This document shows, piece after piece, positions 51,901-64,000 of a stretch of DNA of 64,000 nt. Location of the stretch: NCBI GenBank assembly GCA_963691655.1, contig OY829328.1, forward strand, positions 89,036,400 through 89,100,399, given 5' to 3'. Position numbers and translations under genes: made by a program. Origin of the DNA: Toxonevra muliebris (Eukaryota; Arthropoda; Insecta; Diptera; Pallopteridae). Under the pieces are notes generated by a model. That model did no database searches, had not been told where the DNA came from, and was given only the letters and a program-made list of their open reading frames with translations. Position 1 is the stretch's first letter, and each line of letters starts with the position of its first letter.

Positions 51901-53090
51901 TGCTTTATCAGCAATTGATGGTGACTGAATGGCAGTCAATGGGTAATGATGGTTTTGTATAGTATACAAAATAAATTTATATACAATATTTGCATACATA
52001 CATTTCTACCATTATCTTTTTTGCAATTAATCAATAATTTTTGGAGCTGTTTAAATGCATTTGAAAGATTATAAATTTTCAAATAAATATTTCAATATTT
52101 AAATATATATACAAACATATTTATTATGTGAGTATTCAGAGGACAAAAGGTCTATACAATGAGTCTATGCAAGTGATTTAATACCATGACTGTAAATAAC
52201 GATATTATTTTTGTTGTAGTTATCATTGTTAGCTTTTTGTATTTATAACACATTATATAGCATTGCAGATTCATTGAGCCTATTTCAATGTAAAATTGAT
52301 ATCGTACGCACAAGCAAGTAAAAAAATTATACTATTCACTTTGGCTCTGATTGCCATGGCCACCACAATGGTCACAGTCATCATTGCCAACACCGAGAAG
52401 TATCATCAACAGTTGTAGTTGCTGTAGTTGTGGCAATGAATGTTGCTGCTTCCCATTTTTGGTTTCTTTTTTTCTTCTGTGCCACTACCATCGATTGAAT
52501 AAATCTGTTTTTGATTTTTGCTCTCGCTTGCTCGTTTGCTTGCTTGTATAATGAAATTAATCGCCTGTGATGTTTTATTGTCGATATTTTTACGCGTTTT
52601 TATTATGTTGCTTCTGTTACCGTTGCTAGTTTGTGCTTTTTAATGCGTTTTTTCTGTTTTTTTTTTTTACTGATTTATTATTACATTTTGCCATTTTTTT
52701 ATTTGCCCTTTTTTTGCATTATATTTTACTAAACAATGAAGCTGGTAGACATAATTATTTTTGTTTTTTGTTTATTTGTTTCCCGAATATGTATGCATGT
52801 GCTTGTATATTTTTTTAATGCGTATGTGTGAGAGCCTGTTTTGTTTATGGGGTCCGTGTTCATTATTTTTCGGGTCTTTCAGTTGCTTTTATTAAGTTTC
52901 GAATGCGCACGCAGCAGCAACACATACTCATACAATGAGTTGTCACAATAGAGACTAATAAATATTATCAATTATAGAAAGATTTGGAGAAAATATTATA
53001 GGAAGGAGCAAATCTAAAACGTATAACTAAGAATAATTCATACACAATTTAAATATCGAATTCTCCTAAAGAATCATAAGGAAAAGTCTC

Positions 53091-53403
53091 GATACGCGAC
53101 GTGCGTGCGATTTTGTCGTATGCGATTTTTTTATAGGCCATTTTCATTTAGACAAATACTACTATGCAATTTTTTAACGTGATCCTACGCAACGCGTCTC
53201 TTTGGTTCGCGACTTTCTGATATCCCACATTGTCCGAAACGTGATATTCTGAAACGCGATTTTCTGCTATTTTATTCTCTGTAACGCGATTTTCTAGCAC
53301 AAGACTTTTTGATACGCGATATTCTAGTATACGACTGTTCAATATGCGATACTCTGGTACGCGACTTTCTGATACGCGACATTCTGATAAACAGATTTCT
53401 GGC
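53091..53403. repeat. CpG-rich 15-bp minisatellite
   Basis: From 53,251 to 53,400 there are ten units of exactly 15 bp around the consensus GATACGCGAYTTTCT, preceded by about three looser units from 53,204 and stray related words back to 53,091. Most units carry ACGCGA or a derivative, so CpG is strongly enriched over the rest of the window. Because 15 is a multiple of three, the minus strand stays open (53,148-53,405) and would encode a pentapeptide repeat like R-V-S-E-x. I read this as a by-product of the repeat and not a gene. Confidence 0.9.
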
Positions 53404-53516
53404 ATTTTTTAGCAAGGTATTAAAGTCAGTGTTTCTAGGTGTCGGCTTTATATTTTGAGAACCAAAAATCGAAAATGTAATATTAAATGATCCTACAGCT
53501 CACAATTTAAGTTCTG

Positions 53517-53793
53517 CTTTTATGGCGCAACAGCCCATGGAGGACTTAAAACGGACTTTTCACATTGTGTTAAATATATTTGTTTTCGAATGGAAGGAAC
53601 CGATGGATAGTTTCATGACGAATCCTAACGGCTAAGTAAAAAGCTTTTCTTAGGTCATTTTTAGTCTTGTCATTGCCAGTAAAAAATTGGCGCGTACAGA
53701 GAAATTAGTATTTTCTACCTTCTTGACCATCAAATCCGGGTACTTTCTTTAACAGCTCAGCATTCTAACCATTACGCCACGGCAACCACTACC
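53517..53793 (-). mobile_element. tRNA-derived SINE copy, antisense, decayed
   Basis: On the minus strand a tRNA-like head (TGGCGTAATGGTTAGAATGC, A box) lies at 53,757-53,785 and a B-box-like CCCGGATTTGATGG follows. The body contains CCATGGGCTGTTGCGCCAT, matching the copy at 34,434-34,601. It is longer than that copy and diverged in the middle. It sits about 110 bp beyond the minisatellite, so the two could be parts of one composite insertion. Confidence 0.55.
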
Positions 53794-55374
53794 TAGAAAT
53801 ATGTTGGAAATAAGAATTTGATACAGCACTGTGATTATAAAATATAGCATAAACCAACCGAGCAAAATCAAAATTCCTATGTTGCATAAAAAGGGGTAGT
53901 GAGGGATTGAGGTTTAAGGGTAGAAAATACCCAGCAGTAATTGAAAGAAAGTCATATATGAGTACAAAACTATTGAGTTAAAAAAAACATAAAGTTGAAC
54001 ATAATATTTGTCTTCTCAGCCTGCATGTTCAAAGTTTTTAATGTGCGAGGGTCTGTTTTTATAATAAACTAAACTTAGATACAAAGAAAAAATGCAGAGT
54101 AAACTCAGCAAATAACAACGACTTTTTGTTGTACATTACCACAAAGTTGGTGATTTTCTACCCTCAACATAAGTTGTAAAAAATTCTTCATGTTTTTTAT
54201 TTAACATTTACTGAAAAAATCGTGCTCCGATATGTTACTACGTGACGTCATGTTTTGGATATGTATGTGCGTGTGTTATGTAAGTGTAGAAGTATGAGAG
54301 ACTTATTATATAATAGTACATAGTGTACAATGGACGTACATGAATATGTATATGTATATATATATAAATATATTAGTATATAGGTTTTTTCATTGTACTA
54401 TATAAGCCACATTGGCAGCAAAGTATATTTCAGGGGATTGAGAAAGCTTTAAGCCATGGTGAGCCTATGGCAGCTTAGAATATTTATATTTTCAATAAAA
54501 GATTAATGTGATTTTATTTTCTTGAAATAATTTTTTGATTATTAGAATGAATAATGAGCTCAAGTTTATTTTATAGGTGCAAAACCGATTATAATCATAA
54601 TATAATTTTGTCAAAAGATGATTGCTGCTATTATTATTGTTATTGTACACTAATAGTGATTAGTGGTATTAAGTATGTTATTAACGAAGTAATAATGTAT
54701 AATTTAAATTAGTAGCTTAGCAATTTGAAAATCGAACATAGTTCTAACTAAATAAATGATGTCAAATTTCATTTAAAAATTCAATTTAGTAGAATATGAA
54801 AATTGCTTTCCTAATACACAAAAAGCTTAGCTACTTTGTATACAAAATCTTTTTTGCATTAGTACATTAGAAAACTGCTCAAAGGCATAATGACAATTAC
54901 AATTCCACACTTAACAGTTAATGGTTTTTACATTTCCGAAATCTCAGAGAAAGTAGGTTTGTATGAGCACCACAAAAAAGTATGTTAAGCTAAAACAAAC
55001 AGAACGAGAAAAGGTTAAAAAACTTGCAGCATCCGAATCAAAAAGCAGGCATGCGGGCAGGCGAGCAGGCAATTTTTAGCAGGATACGCTACGAAATCCG
55101 GCAAAAGTGAAAAGACATAAAACATGTGGCTCTCAAAATGAAAAACAAATAGAAGAAGATATATGCAAAGAGTAAAAAACATTAAGCTGCGCAGAAGAAA
55201 AACATTTCAAATCTAACGCCATCCGAAAATTTCAGCCAGGGAACGTCCGCGTATGACAAACGAAACGCTGATACCACACCAGATTTATAGCACAACGAAA
55301 AGGACAGGCATTAAATTGGGCTGAAGATTGTATGGAGGAAGTGGAGCAGGAGTGGATCAGAAGTGGAGTCATTC

Positions 55375-55526
55375 CTTCTGACAAGTGCACAAATAAACAA
55401 ATGAAACACAAATTTTGAAAGAATTGAAATTGGAATGAGTTGCTACCGCAGTCGCCGCCGTCAACCCGCCGGGAATCAAAGTGATGTTTGTTTGTTTGTT
55501 TACTGATGAAATGAATTGCATTTTCT
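55375..55526 (-). other. Conserved island in the right arm (partner of 18,644-18,780)
   Basis: It shares the GC-rich core and flanks with the left copy at roughly 95% by eye. The difference that stands out is about 12 extra bases beside the core. The frame at 55,232-55,666 on the minus strand (144 codons) spans it and is the longest frame shared in part between arms, but downstream the two copies agree only in different reading frames. Confidence 0.65.
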
Positions 55527-58194
55527 AAAAACAGAAATTTTTTCATTTGATATTGGGGCATTTTTTTTTTTTTTTTGCTCTGCCTGCCTTTGCGAAAAAA
55601 TAGCACAAAATATTTGTTTGTTTTTTTGGCAAACACATCGAAACAATTAGTATTAAATGTACCCAAGGGAATTGCATGAAGCCCTTAGTGCGTTATTTTC
55701 GTGAATCGAAGAAGCATTTCTTGGTTTTTGGTTGAAGAGAGAGTTGTTGCTGTTGATATCTAAGAACATCAGCTAAGTTACAAATAATTATATTTTAAAA
55801 TCAGAAAAATTCATGGTCGAAAGCAATAATCACTTAAGTCTTTAAAACTCATTTCGAGTAAACAGGATTTTAAGTAAATGTAATTGATTGATGTAAGCGA
55901 TAATGTTTCTATTTTCAAAACTTTTGCTACATATACATTGAAATTCGGGGGTTTTACGTACATGACGAAGCGATAGCATTTAGTTATAACTTAATTCTTG
56001 GTTTTGAACATAGAACTCATTATATAAATCTTTAATCATTAGATCTTAAAAGCATTTACCTAAATATGGTCAAACTATATTCTCAAGCGTGTTCAAAAGA
56101 TTGAATTTGCATACCTTTATTCCAATTCTGATTTTTTCTTTGAAACTAACTCACAGCAATTAATTTACGTTAATAAATTCTATAGACAAAAAAGGTGAAA
56201 ATTTCTTTCCTTTTTCTAGATGCAATATAAAAATAATAAAATTTTAATATCATGAAATAGCATCACATTTTTACAGCAAAAAGGTATGAAAATAATAAGC
56301 TGTTTTCCTTTAAAAATAACTCCAAACAGGCACGAAGAAAGGTTGTTGGGTGAACAAAGGGAAAGCAATGAAAATGTATACCGCAATAACTTTTGTAATT
56401 ATGCGACAAGATAATTAAGTTCTGTAGCCTTTCTTTTTTCCACAAAAAAGGAATCATTGCCAAAAAAGGGGAAATCCCAGCATTAGCAACGGCTAACGAA
56501 GAAATTAAAGTCAAAGGTTGCCACCTTTTTACTATCACTACCCCTGGCTGCTGCTAAAGAAAGAAGGATAGCAATTCAAATGGCACAAGTTTCGAATTGC
56601 TTACATTTTTTTACTCACTTTTTGCTATCCGCTCAGCCAGTCAGTCACGCTATTTGTGTTGTGTGTTTTTCTTTTTTGACTATGCAATTTAGCTTTTAAC
56701 CGCATGTCCTTGCTGTGAGTAGAAGAATCCGTTTCCTTCTTTTTTATTTGTTTTCTCTTTCTCTGCAATTTTTCAACCAAACTATTATTACTCAATGTCT
56801 TTTTGCTCATTCAAACTTTTGTTTTTTCTGCCTTGCGATTTTTATTGCTCCAATCTGGAAGTGAACTTGTACTTTTCTGTTCAATTGTTCACTATTCGAT
56901 TCTCGATGCTCGATTGCAATTATCCTTGTTGTGCTTTTTGCAGTATTCCTATTTTTTTGCATGTGCTTTTTAAATGCTTAGTACAAGTATTCATGTGTTT
57001 CTGTGTTTTTACTCGAAAACTTTGCTTTTCCATTGCTCCTAGTGTGCCATTTGGCTTTTTAGTTTTTTTTCAGCCTTATGTACCTTGAACCTTATGCATA
57101 TGAATGCCCTTAAATGTCAATTTTCTTTTCTTTTTTTTCGAATTCCTGAGTCTACTTTGAGTGTTTTATTGAATGCACAACTTATCTTTTTTTTAAAGTA
57201 ATTTTTGTATGTTTTTGTGTGTGGCAATTGTTTTGTAATTTTTACTTTTAGATTTTGCATTATTGCTTCGAAAGCAATTGAGCTTTATTGGTCTGAATTT
57301 TTGTGGCATTTTTTGTTTATTCTACAAAAATTTTAGACACTATGACTTCAGCATATCACTGAGAAAAGGCAGAAATAATGAATGAATCTGTAGCCAGGTT
57401 GTACTCGATTAAAGTGGGTGTCCTGAATTAGACGGAAAAAGGAAATGAACTCATTGAATTTCAAGGTATATTTTGGTGTATATTTAAAGTATACAAACAA
57501 ATTTTTTGACAGTGAATTAATAAATTACAGCAGATTTCTTAGTCTATTTCATGAGCAGTCTTCAATCGGCGGGAAAAATCTAGCTGAATCAAAAAAAGAA
57601 CCCAACAACTTTTTAATTATTATATATTTTTCTTCTGGGTGAATCAAAAAATCGTGAATTTATAAGATTTCTCGGGTTTGAAAAAAAAAACTGTTTTAAA
57701 AAATGTTGCTATAAAAAATATTTAAATAGACTTTTTGGCCAGCTTTTTTGGTTCACTTAGAAAACTAATTTTGGTTCGATTCAATAGGTCATTTAGTTTT
57801 TCGACTACCACGCCCCCCAATTTAGAAAATTCGCCAAAATATAAACTGAAGAAAACGCACTTCAAAGTTTTCAATTGCACCAAGAATCTGAGCAAAACTA
57901 ACCGTTGATTTGTATTTTTGAAAATATTTAGAATTGGCCTCTGTAACTTTGTAAATATATTTAGGAAATAAAAAAAACCGATGTATGATGATACTGTCTG
58001 TTACTAAGTTGGAATTTTTTCTTAGACATTTGTTTATGAATACTATTATCATTTCTATTATATATTGGAGTATTTTGAATTAGACTGTAATATGAAAATG
58101 GGCAAAATGGTGAACAATTTAAGCAACTTTAATCCAAATAGCAGCTATCATACTCCTTTTTACTGACAAATTGTATGAACTTATCACTGATTTA

Positions 58195-58347
58195 TTCTAC
58201 ATAGTTCGCTGTCTTGATGTCACTACTAGTAGCAAACGCGAGTTCAATTCCCATTAGCTTATGTCTGCTTATGAAATTTTTTACACTTTCTTTTAGTAAC
58301 TTATTAAAATATCATCCTCGTACTTTGTACTTCCCCATAAAAAAAAA
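58195..58347 (+). mobile_element. SINE-like insertion in the right arm
   Basis: A B-box-like GAGTTCAATTCCC (58,240-58,252) follows a tRNA-like stretch (TAGTAGCAAACGC), and a run of A residues ends the segment at about 58,346. The segment has no counterpart in the left arm, and the aligned block resumes immediately after it. That placement supports an insertion after the duplication. The A box is poor, so the family is uncertain. Confidence 0.4.
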
Positions 58348-59404
58348 TCATAATTCTTTTACGCTCAAAACTTAATCTCACACGTTTTTATCGCATGTTA
58401 CACTTTATTGTAATGTCAATGATATTTTACATGTACTTAATAGCCATTTCGAGGTTAGGCAGAATGAGTGAGTGGAAGAGCAATGTGAGGTGTATGAGGT
58501 AAAGTGTGAGACATTAGCATAATAACATAATCTTAATTTGGCACAAATGTTCATTTTAAAATATATATACAGAAAGCGTGCTGTAATTTTGGCATCGAAT
58601 ATTATCATCAGCGAAGAAACTGAAAAATGAGCGTGTGAGTCGGAAGGTGTGTGAGTTTTTTGTAGTATTTCCTTCAAAACTTCCACTCGTGTTGTCGATG
58701 TATATGAAGACGATGTTTACTGCCACTGCTGCTAGTATCACTAACGTTACTGGTTGTGTTGTAGTTGCAATGAGTGTGATGCTAATTTAAGATTTACATA
58801 AATCACATGCGACATTTTACTACACTCGAGATGATTGGCATGAGAGAAAATTTATTACGAGTGTATGCATACGTATGAGGTTAGAGGGCGAGTGTACAAG
58901 TATGAGCGTAATTGCTAAAAGGTAGCGAGATTACAGTCTCTCGAGTGGGAAATATTAAAATGATCGTTTTATGTATGTGCTTTACGTGACAATTTGAGTA
59001 CGACCAGGCACATTTAAAAAAAAAATCAGCCAAAGATTTTGTATGTGTGGATGGCCACCACTGTTCTAATGTCATACTTTGGAAACAAGATTATGAACAA
59101 AGGAAGTCAGCGTTTTACTGATCATTACAAGTTCAAGATCAGTACATTTTCATTATACCATATTCTGTAGAAAGTTTTGTGTGGTTTCAAAATGTAAGTT
59201 TAACTGGTAAACCTTTCTACTACACTTTTCTATTCAGCTATTTATTTTATTTCATTTCACTAAAAGGATTAACAAATTTAAATCCGTTCATTGGTTATTT
59301 CTGGCTTTAAAATTAAACATTTATTATTGCAATTATTCCATATCAACTGCCAGAAATTATCAGCCCCTTTCACCCTTTAATCTCGCTTTCATCGTATACT
59401 TTCA

Positions 59405-59708
59405 ACAATAATCCTCTTTTCATACATTCACGAATATGAATGAATACGAAATTTAATTCCCTAGTGAAACCACACAAAAAAAGAGAGCGAGCACGCGAGA
59501 AAATTGCCACCACAAAAAATTGTAAATCAAAAAATAATTGCAACTGATAACAGAGCGGCATCAATAACAATAAAAAGGGACCAGAAAGACAAACACAAAA
59601 AGAATCCCAAAAAAAAGGGTATGAAAAAATCTCTGATCTGGCAGTCAAGGCAGCAGTTTGACATTAAAATAGGCAACTGAAAACCACAAGCGGCAGCCAT
59701 GAATTGCC
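59405..59708 (-). other. Near-identical island in the right arm (partner of 15,296-15,596)
   Basis: See the left copy. The single-base T-run difference splits this copy into two overlapping minus-strand frames (59,370-59,648 and 59,527-59,919), which shows that the identity is at the DNA level and not in a shared protein. Confidence 0.7.
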
Positions 59709-61560
59709 AATAAAATGGAAAAACTCCAAATATGAAAAAAATGTATGAAAAGAAGCTGAGAAAATGGTGACAAGTAAAACATGGAAATGTATGCACACAA
59801 AAATCACCGAACAAAAAAAAAAATTTACAATCCCAAAGCAGCAAAACGAACCTTTGTAAAGCGAAAAAGTAGCATGTGAGAACAATGGAATAAAGGCATA
59901 AGGCGCAAATAGGCAGCACGCTAATATATGCGCCACAGAGCTGAATTAAACTGGGAGGGTGAAGAAGTGTAGTGTCAAAATATTGAGTATACTCATATAT
60001 AAATAAAAAGGATTAAAAGTGGGAGTGTCTGGAACATGTCAACACGATGGTGGTAGATATACTTTATTGCCAATCGTTTGTGCCATTTTCTTTTAGATAT
60101 TAAAAAGTAAAGTGGACTTGCATATTTCATAGAGAATCCTAATGTCGTACTCTTTATTAGACAGAAAAGTTCTCCAATTTAAGCAAAACACCCTATGGAG
60201 ATAAATCCTTTCTTTGGCTAGAAGAAAATATGAATGCTCATGGATTAAATGAATTTGAAAATTTGAAATAGATCTTCTATAGGCTTCTAATTTTCTTCAA
60301 TGATTTACAGCCTCCATTTATTAATTATATTCAGTCATAACTGAGGTATTCTATAAGGAAACTATGTGCAAGTGCATATGCATAAAAGTAATGGTTTTCT
60401 ACTTTCGGAGAGAAATATAGCATGAAGTCTCCTTGCAGTTAATCTCAGAGGTAAAATTCAAACCCTTGAGTAATCGTAAGTCATATGTTTTTGTAATTCA
60501 TTAAAAAAAATTTGAAGTAGATACTTATGTGATTTTACCCTATGCGGCACTTTTCCTCGCCAACTTCTTTTACACGCTTTTTAAAGTAGGCATCAAAGAG
60601 CTTATTCGCCATGGGAGATTTTAAATTACTGACTTCTTTCCTGATACGGCTTTTCTTCATGGTTGGAATGCATAAATTTGATTGTTACACTATTCCAGCC
60701 ATTATTTAGATAAATACAAATATTTACTGCTCTTCTGAGTACTTAATTATTTTTACACCCTTGGAAAGGATAAGAATTCAGGAGAGTATTGAATCCAAGT
60801 TGTACAAGCGTTGATTAAATATGATTATTAAAACACTAGAGTTGCGATTTGCTAATAATTCCAGTTGCACTTATTTCTCAAAACACTTTTATAGTGATTA
60901 TGTATGATTTTTGATAATTGAAAATACAAAATTACCAATAAGATCACAATACTAATACTAATTACGAAAATTCGCTAAAAAAAATTACACTTTAAGATTT
61001 TTCAATTTGGTAATGAATGCATTCCAAACATTACATGCATCACATGTCTCGCATTTGCATTAGAAACTTTGGAATATTCCGTGTTATTTCGTTCTTATTT
61101 CGGATTTCAGTGTGGGGTTTTTCATTTACACCATTTCGCAGTACATGTGGCGAAAATTTTTAAAAGAAACGAAGAATTTCTTGAACTCTCATACCACCCC
61201 TTTTCATTTTCAAGATGCAACTTGAAGACACAAAAAATAAAGAATTTAAAAAATAAATACTTACTATAGAATTTGAGGATAGGAATTTGCAAAATCTTAG
61301 CTCCACTAGTGTCAGGTTGCACAGCGAAAATTTGTCGTCATCTTGTCTTCGCATGGATACATACACTCAGAATTGTGAGCAATTTGGCATTAGAGGGGAT
61401 AACACTAACTACCCTAGTATCAGCAGCAGCGAGAGCAGACGAAAACGGAAGTTTAGAAGAAGTAGTTGTGGCATGCGGAGTGCATGCACAGATTTGTTGG
61501 TGCATATACAATGCATGCAAGTGAAATGGGTTGATATGGGATAATATTAGTGACAATTTT

Positions 61561-64000
61561 AAGGGAAGTAAGAAATGAATATGAAAGGAGAATGGGAAGG
61601 GCTGGCAGAAAAGGTTTAAGGGAAATACAAGCTCGAGTACTTGCATACAGTAATTAGAATATTTGGCAGACTCTTTTATTTTTTACTCAAAATATTTAGA
61701 AAATTATCTCCAAAAATGGTAAGTTTAAAAGCACCTTTTCTAATTTAAGTAATAATAATATAACAAACAATTCAATTATCGACAGAATTTCAACTGAAAT
61801 CAAACTATCTACCGACCCTTTTAACTATTTATTTGTTCCTCTATGTAGATATCTATTCCCCACTCTTTAATTTTTGTTTTTTCTTTTTCTTTTTATTGGT
61901 ATATTTTTCCTTATATTTATCACTGTATCAATATTAACGATGGATTTGGTAGAATTTCATTGATGGCATATATTCTCTTTCTTTTCACTCTTGCTTGAAT
62001 TTCATTCTCTCTGCAATAAATAAGTGCGCAAAGAGCGTAGTAGAACTATAGTTGGCTGCCGGCTATATAGAATTGCCAGTACAAAATATTTGCTAAGCAG
62101 TAAAAGCGTTTTCTACTAGATTTTCCAAAATTTAGATTACTACACTAACACACACTGAACAGTATTATTTTAGTTATTAAACTTAAGTTTTTACAAACCA
62201 AGATAAAATAATCCGAAATATTTATTGTAGAGAAAACAATTTTGAAAGAATCGTAAAAATATTGTTTGAAGCCCAATATGTAGTTTAAGGAAATATAACT
62301 CACATGACTTGCTAAAATCTTCAAAATTCTGCATCAGATATGTATTTATATGAATTATTACCCCTAAGCGACCTTCTTCACAGAATTACACGTGACAATG
62401 AAACTGCATTTGATAAATTTAACTCATAACAAGCAAAAGTTTTATGGTAGTAAGCATTTTATTGCTTCCAAAGTGGTACAGTTTTTTTTACTATTTATTT
62501 ATACTTTAAGAGCATACTTTAACAATTCATTGCGTTAATTTGGCTTTGAATCAAAATATCAAATAAAGTACTTACTTATTTACACTCTGTGCATACGGAA
62601 ATGTGACATAAATAAATAAATATTTAGAATAAAGGGTCAAAAGAATAAAACCAAAAACATAGTGAAAAAATCAAAGTCATTGCTCTGGCAAAAGGATCAA
62701 TTGCAAGTTGGTCGCACACAGCAAAAACGTGTGCAATATTTATATAAGCTCAAAGATTTTTCTTGTCATTCGAAAGGTTCATATATATACAAAATATGCA
62801 CGAAATCATTATTTCGCCAAACCCCCCAGAAAAAAAACAGAAGGAACTTGTAAGTAATGTGCACAATTGAACTCGTGTGCTTAGAAAATATGTGGGAAAA
62901 ATATAAAAAATCATCCTCTTTCAAGAAAGAATTTGAAATTTATAGCAGCATGAGTTTCAACATCAATAATGCAGTTTTCATCTGTCATCCACCATTCGCT
63001 CCGTCATTACCACCAGTATTTAATGCTGCGATGCAATTGTATTTTTACATTCAGTTACTTATAAATACATTTGAATTCTGATTCTAATCAAACCAACCGA
63101 TGTTTCATTCTTTCATGCTTCTTTTATATGTGCCGCTCTGTTCATTTACCATCTTGCCACATAGTGTGGTTACATAATTGCTTCAATACTATAAGAATTA
63201 TATTTCGTTTCAGCGTTTTGCTTTGAGTTGTATTGCCTTTTTACTTCCTTCTTTCCTCCTTGTAAACACTTCAGGTAATTGCGATTTTTTAAAAATATTT
63301 TTATAATTATATTTACGGTCTTGTCAAATGTTGTGTATGATACTGAAGCTGAACTAAATGAATGCACATAACTTACCTTTTGAAGTTCGATTTATGCAAT
63401 TCTATGCCCTTATATGTATGTAGGAACTTGTAAATTGTGTTTTGGTTTAATTTCAGTATTCGGAAATTAACTTTAAAATTCTTAAAAGAACTAAAAAACA
63501 ATTAATTTTAAGATAAAAGTGCCAGAAATTCATATACCGCGTAGCTTTCAGATTTCAATTGGACTGAAAACGATCTAATAGCAAATGAGCAGCTGAATCA
63601 ATATTACAGGCAAACAAAGAGCTCATGGCTTTACATAATAAAATGTTATAAAACGATGAAGCGCGAAATGAAGACTTTTTTAATTTAAATGTCCTAGTAT
63701 TTTTACTGTCAATATAATGATATCATTCATACATCGGTGGCATCATTATTAGCATTTGAAATGTTCATTAGAAATGTGTACAAAATTATTATAAAATGAG
63801 CCAATTAATTGAGCGCAATGCTTTCGTATACATAATCACACACTCTCACTCTCTCGCTCTCTCTCTCTTTCTCTCTCGTGCTCTTTCTCTTTCTATCTTT
63901 TTCAATAAACATTCTCATATGATTTAAGAAAATTTCCCTTATATGTATTTTACTCATCACACTTTCTACCAGAGAGCAGATTCATTTACAACAATAAATA
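61561..64000. other. Right flank: AT-rich non-coding DNA
   Basis: No gene, SINE or strong insulator-type motif is seen. An AAGAAAAAG-rich open stretch at 62,640-62,860 gives a Lys/Gln-rich translation typical of A-rich DNA. The flank ends in a CT-rich tract. Confidence 0.6.
63841..63900. repeat. CT-rich (GAGA-type) tract
   Basis: Repeated CTCTCT units with TTTCTCT and CTCGC interruptions. It may bind GAGA factor on the minus strand, but is also an ordinary pyrimidine microsatellite. Confidence 0.8.

Larger units (their letters stand above)
31215..53090. other. Spacer, right part: non-coding with SINEs and simple repeats
   Basis: No gene is supported. Recognisable pieces are one Su(Hw)-type site at 33.9 kb, poly(A) and AT microsatellites, a SINE copy at 34.4 kb, a composite SINE/TIR element at 37.1-37.4 kb, a GA tract at 41.2 kb, a GTT repeat at 42.2 kb and a 17-base direct repeat at 42.9 kb. 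38-40 kb and 44-52 kb are almost featureless AT-rich sequence with scattered CA/TG and TATG tracts. Confidence 0.6.
54094..61560 (-). repeat. Right arm of the large imperfect inverted repeat
   Basis: The reverse complement of this region aligns collinearly with 13,612-20,049. It is about 1 kb longer, mostly because 57.4-58.35 kb and parts of 60.05-61.1 kb have no clear partner, which fits insertions here or deletions in the left arm. One such extra segment contains a SINE-like sequence. The purine/pyrimidine skew of the left arm is mirrored here, so hydrophobic open frames appear on the minus strand in the same places. No strong Su(Hw)-type site is seen. Confidence 0.9.

Noticed and set aside
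53148..53405. 85-codon minus-strand frame with pentapeptide repeats
   Set aside because: It follows directly from a 15-bp minisatellite whose unit lacks stop codons. It does not match the A(D/N)LXX pentapeptide-repeat family and has no non-repeat coding portion.
13612..61560. Terminal inverted repeats of a giant transposon (Polinton/Maverick-like)
   Set aside because: Such elements encode a polymerase, an integrase and capsid-type proteins. The 34 kb interior has no such coding sequence, and the arms lack defined ends or target-site duplications that I can see.
1..64000. CRISPR arrays, operons, bacterial promoters
   Set aside because: Composition, simple repeats and SINEs are eukaryotic. 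No regularly spaced palindromic repeats with unique spacers occur.

Overview
The window is about 70% A+T by eye and looks like non-coding DNA from a higher fly (Brachycera/Schizophora-type genome). This rests on CA/TG runs, AAC/GTT triplet runs, (TATG)n-style tracts, GAGA-type tracts, degraded tRNA-derived SINEs and many matches to what I recall of the dipteran Suppressor-of-Hairy-wing (Su(Hw)) insulator motif. I find no convincing protein-coding gene, rRNA or functional tRNA. The long open frames are low-complexity, hydrophobic or His/Thr-rich translations of pyrimidine/purine-skewed DNA and microsatellites. The window is best read as a gene desert or part of a giant intron.

Layout. (1) 1-13.6 kb: left flank, carrying one group of Su(Hw)-type sites (about 1.0-10.5 kb) and a GAGA-rich patch near 10.3 kb. 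(2) About 13.61-20.05 kb: left arm of a large imperfect inverted repeat. (3) About 20.05-54.09 kb: a 34 kb spacer. It holds a second group of Su(Hw)-type sites (24.3-33.9 kb), a possible micro-exon with a perfect hairpin just downstream (31.05-31.21 kb), a 68-bp AT microsatellite, two antisense copies of one SINE family (34.4 and 53.5 kb), a two-headed tRNA-like SINE apparently inside a decayed terminal-inverted-repeat element (37.1-37.4 kb), and a CpG-rich 15-bp minisatellite (53.2-53.4 kb). (4) About 54.09-61.56 kb: right arm of the inverted repeat. (5) 61.56-64 kb: right flank ending in a CT-rich tract.

The two observations most worth following are the inverted duplication and the Su(Hw)-type cluster. 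In the duplication most alignable sequence looks roughly 70-85% identical, but short non-coding islands rise to about 95% or more, which suggests selection or local gene conversion. The insulator-type sites lie on both sides of the left arm and are nearly absent from both arms and from the right half of the window. Together this could be a chromatin-architecture locus: insulator clusters around one copy of a duplicated, patchily conserved non-coding block. That functional reading is inference. The repeat and the motif recurrence are directly visible. Identity figures are estimates by eye.
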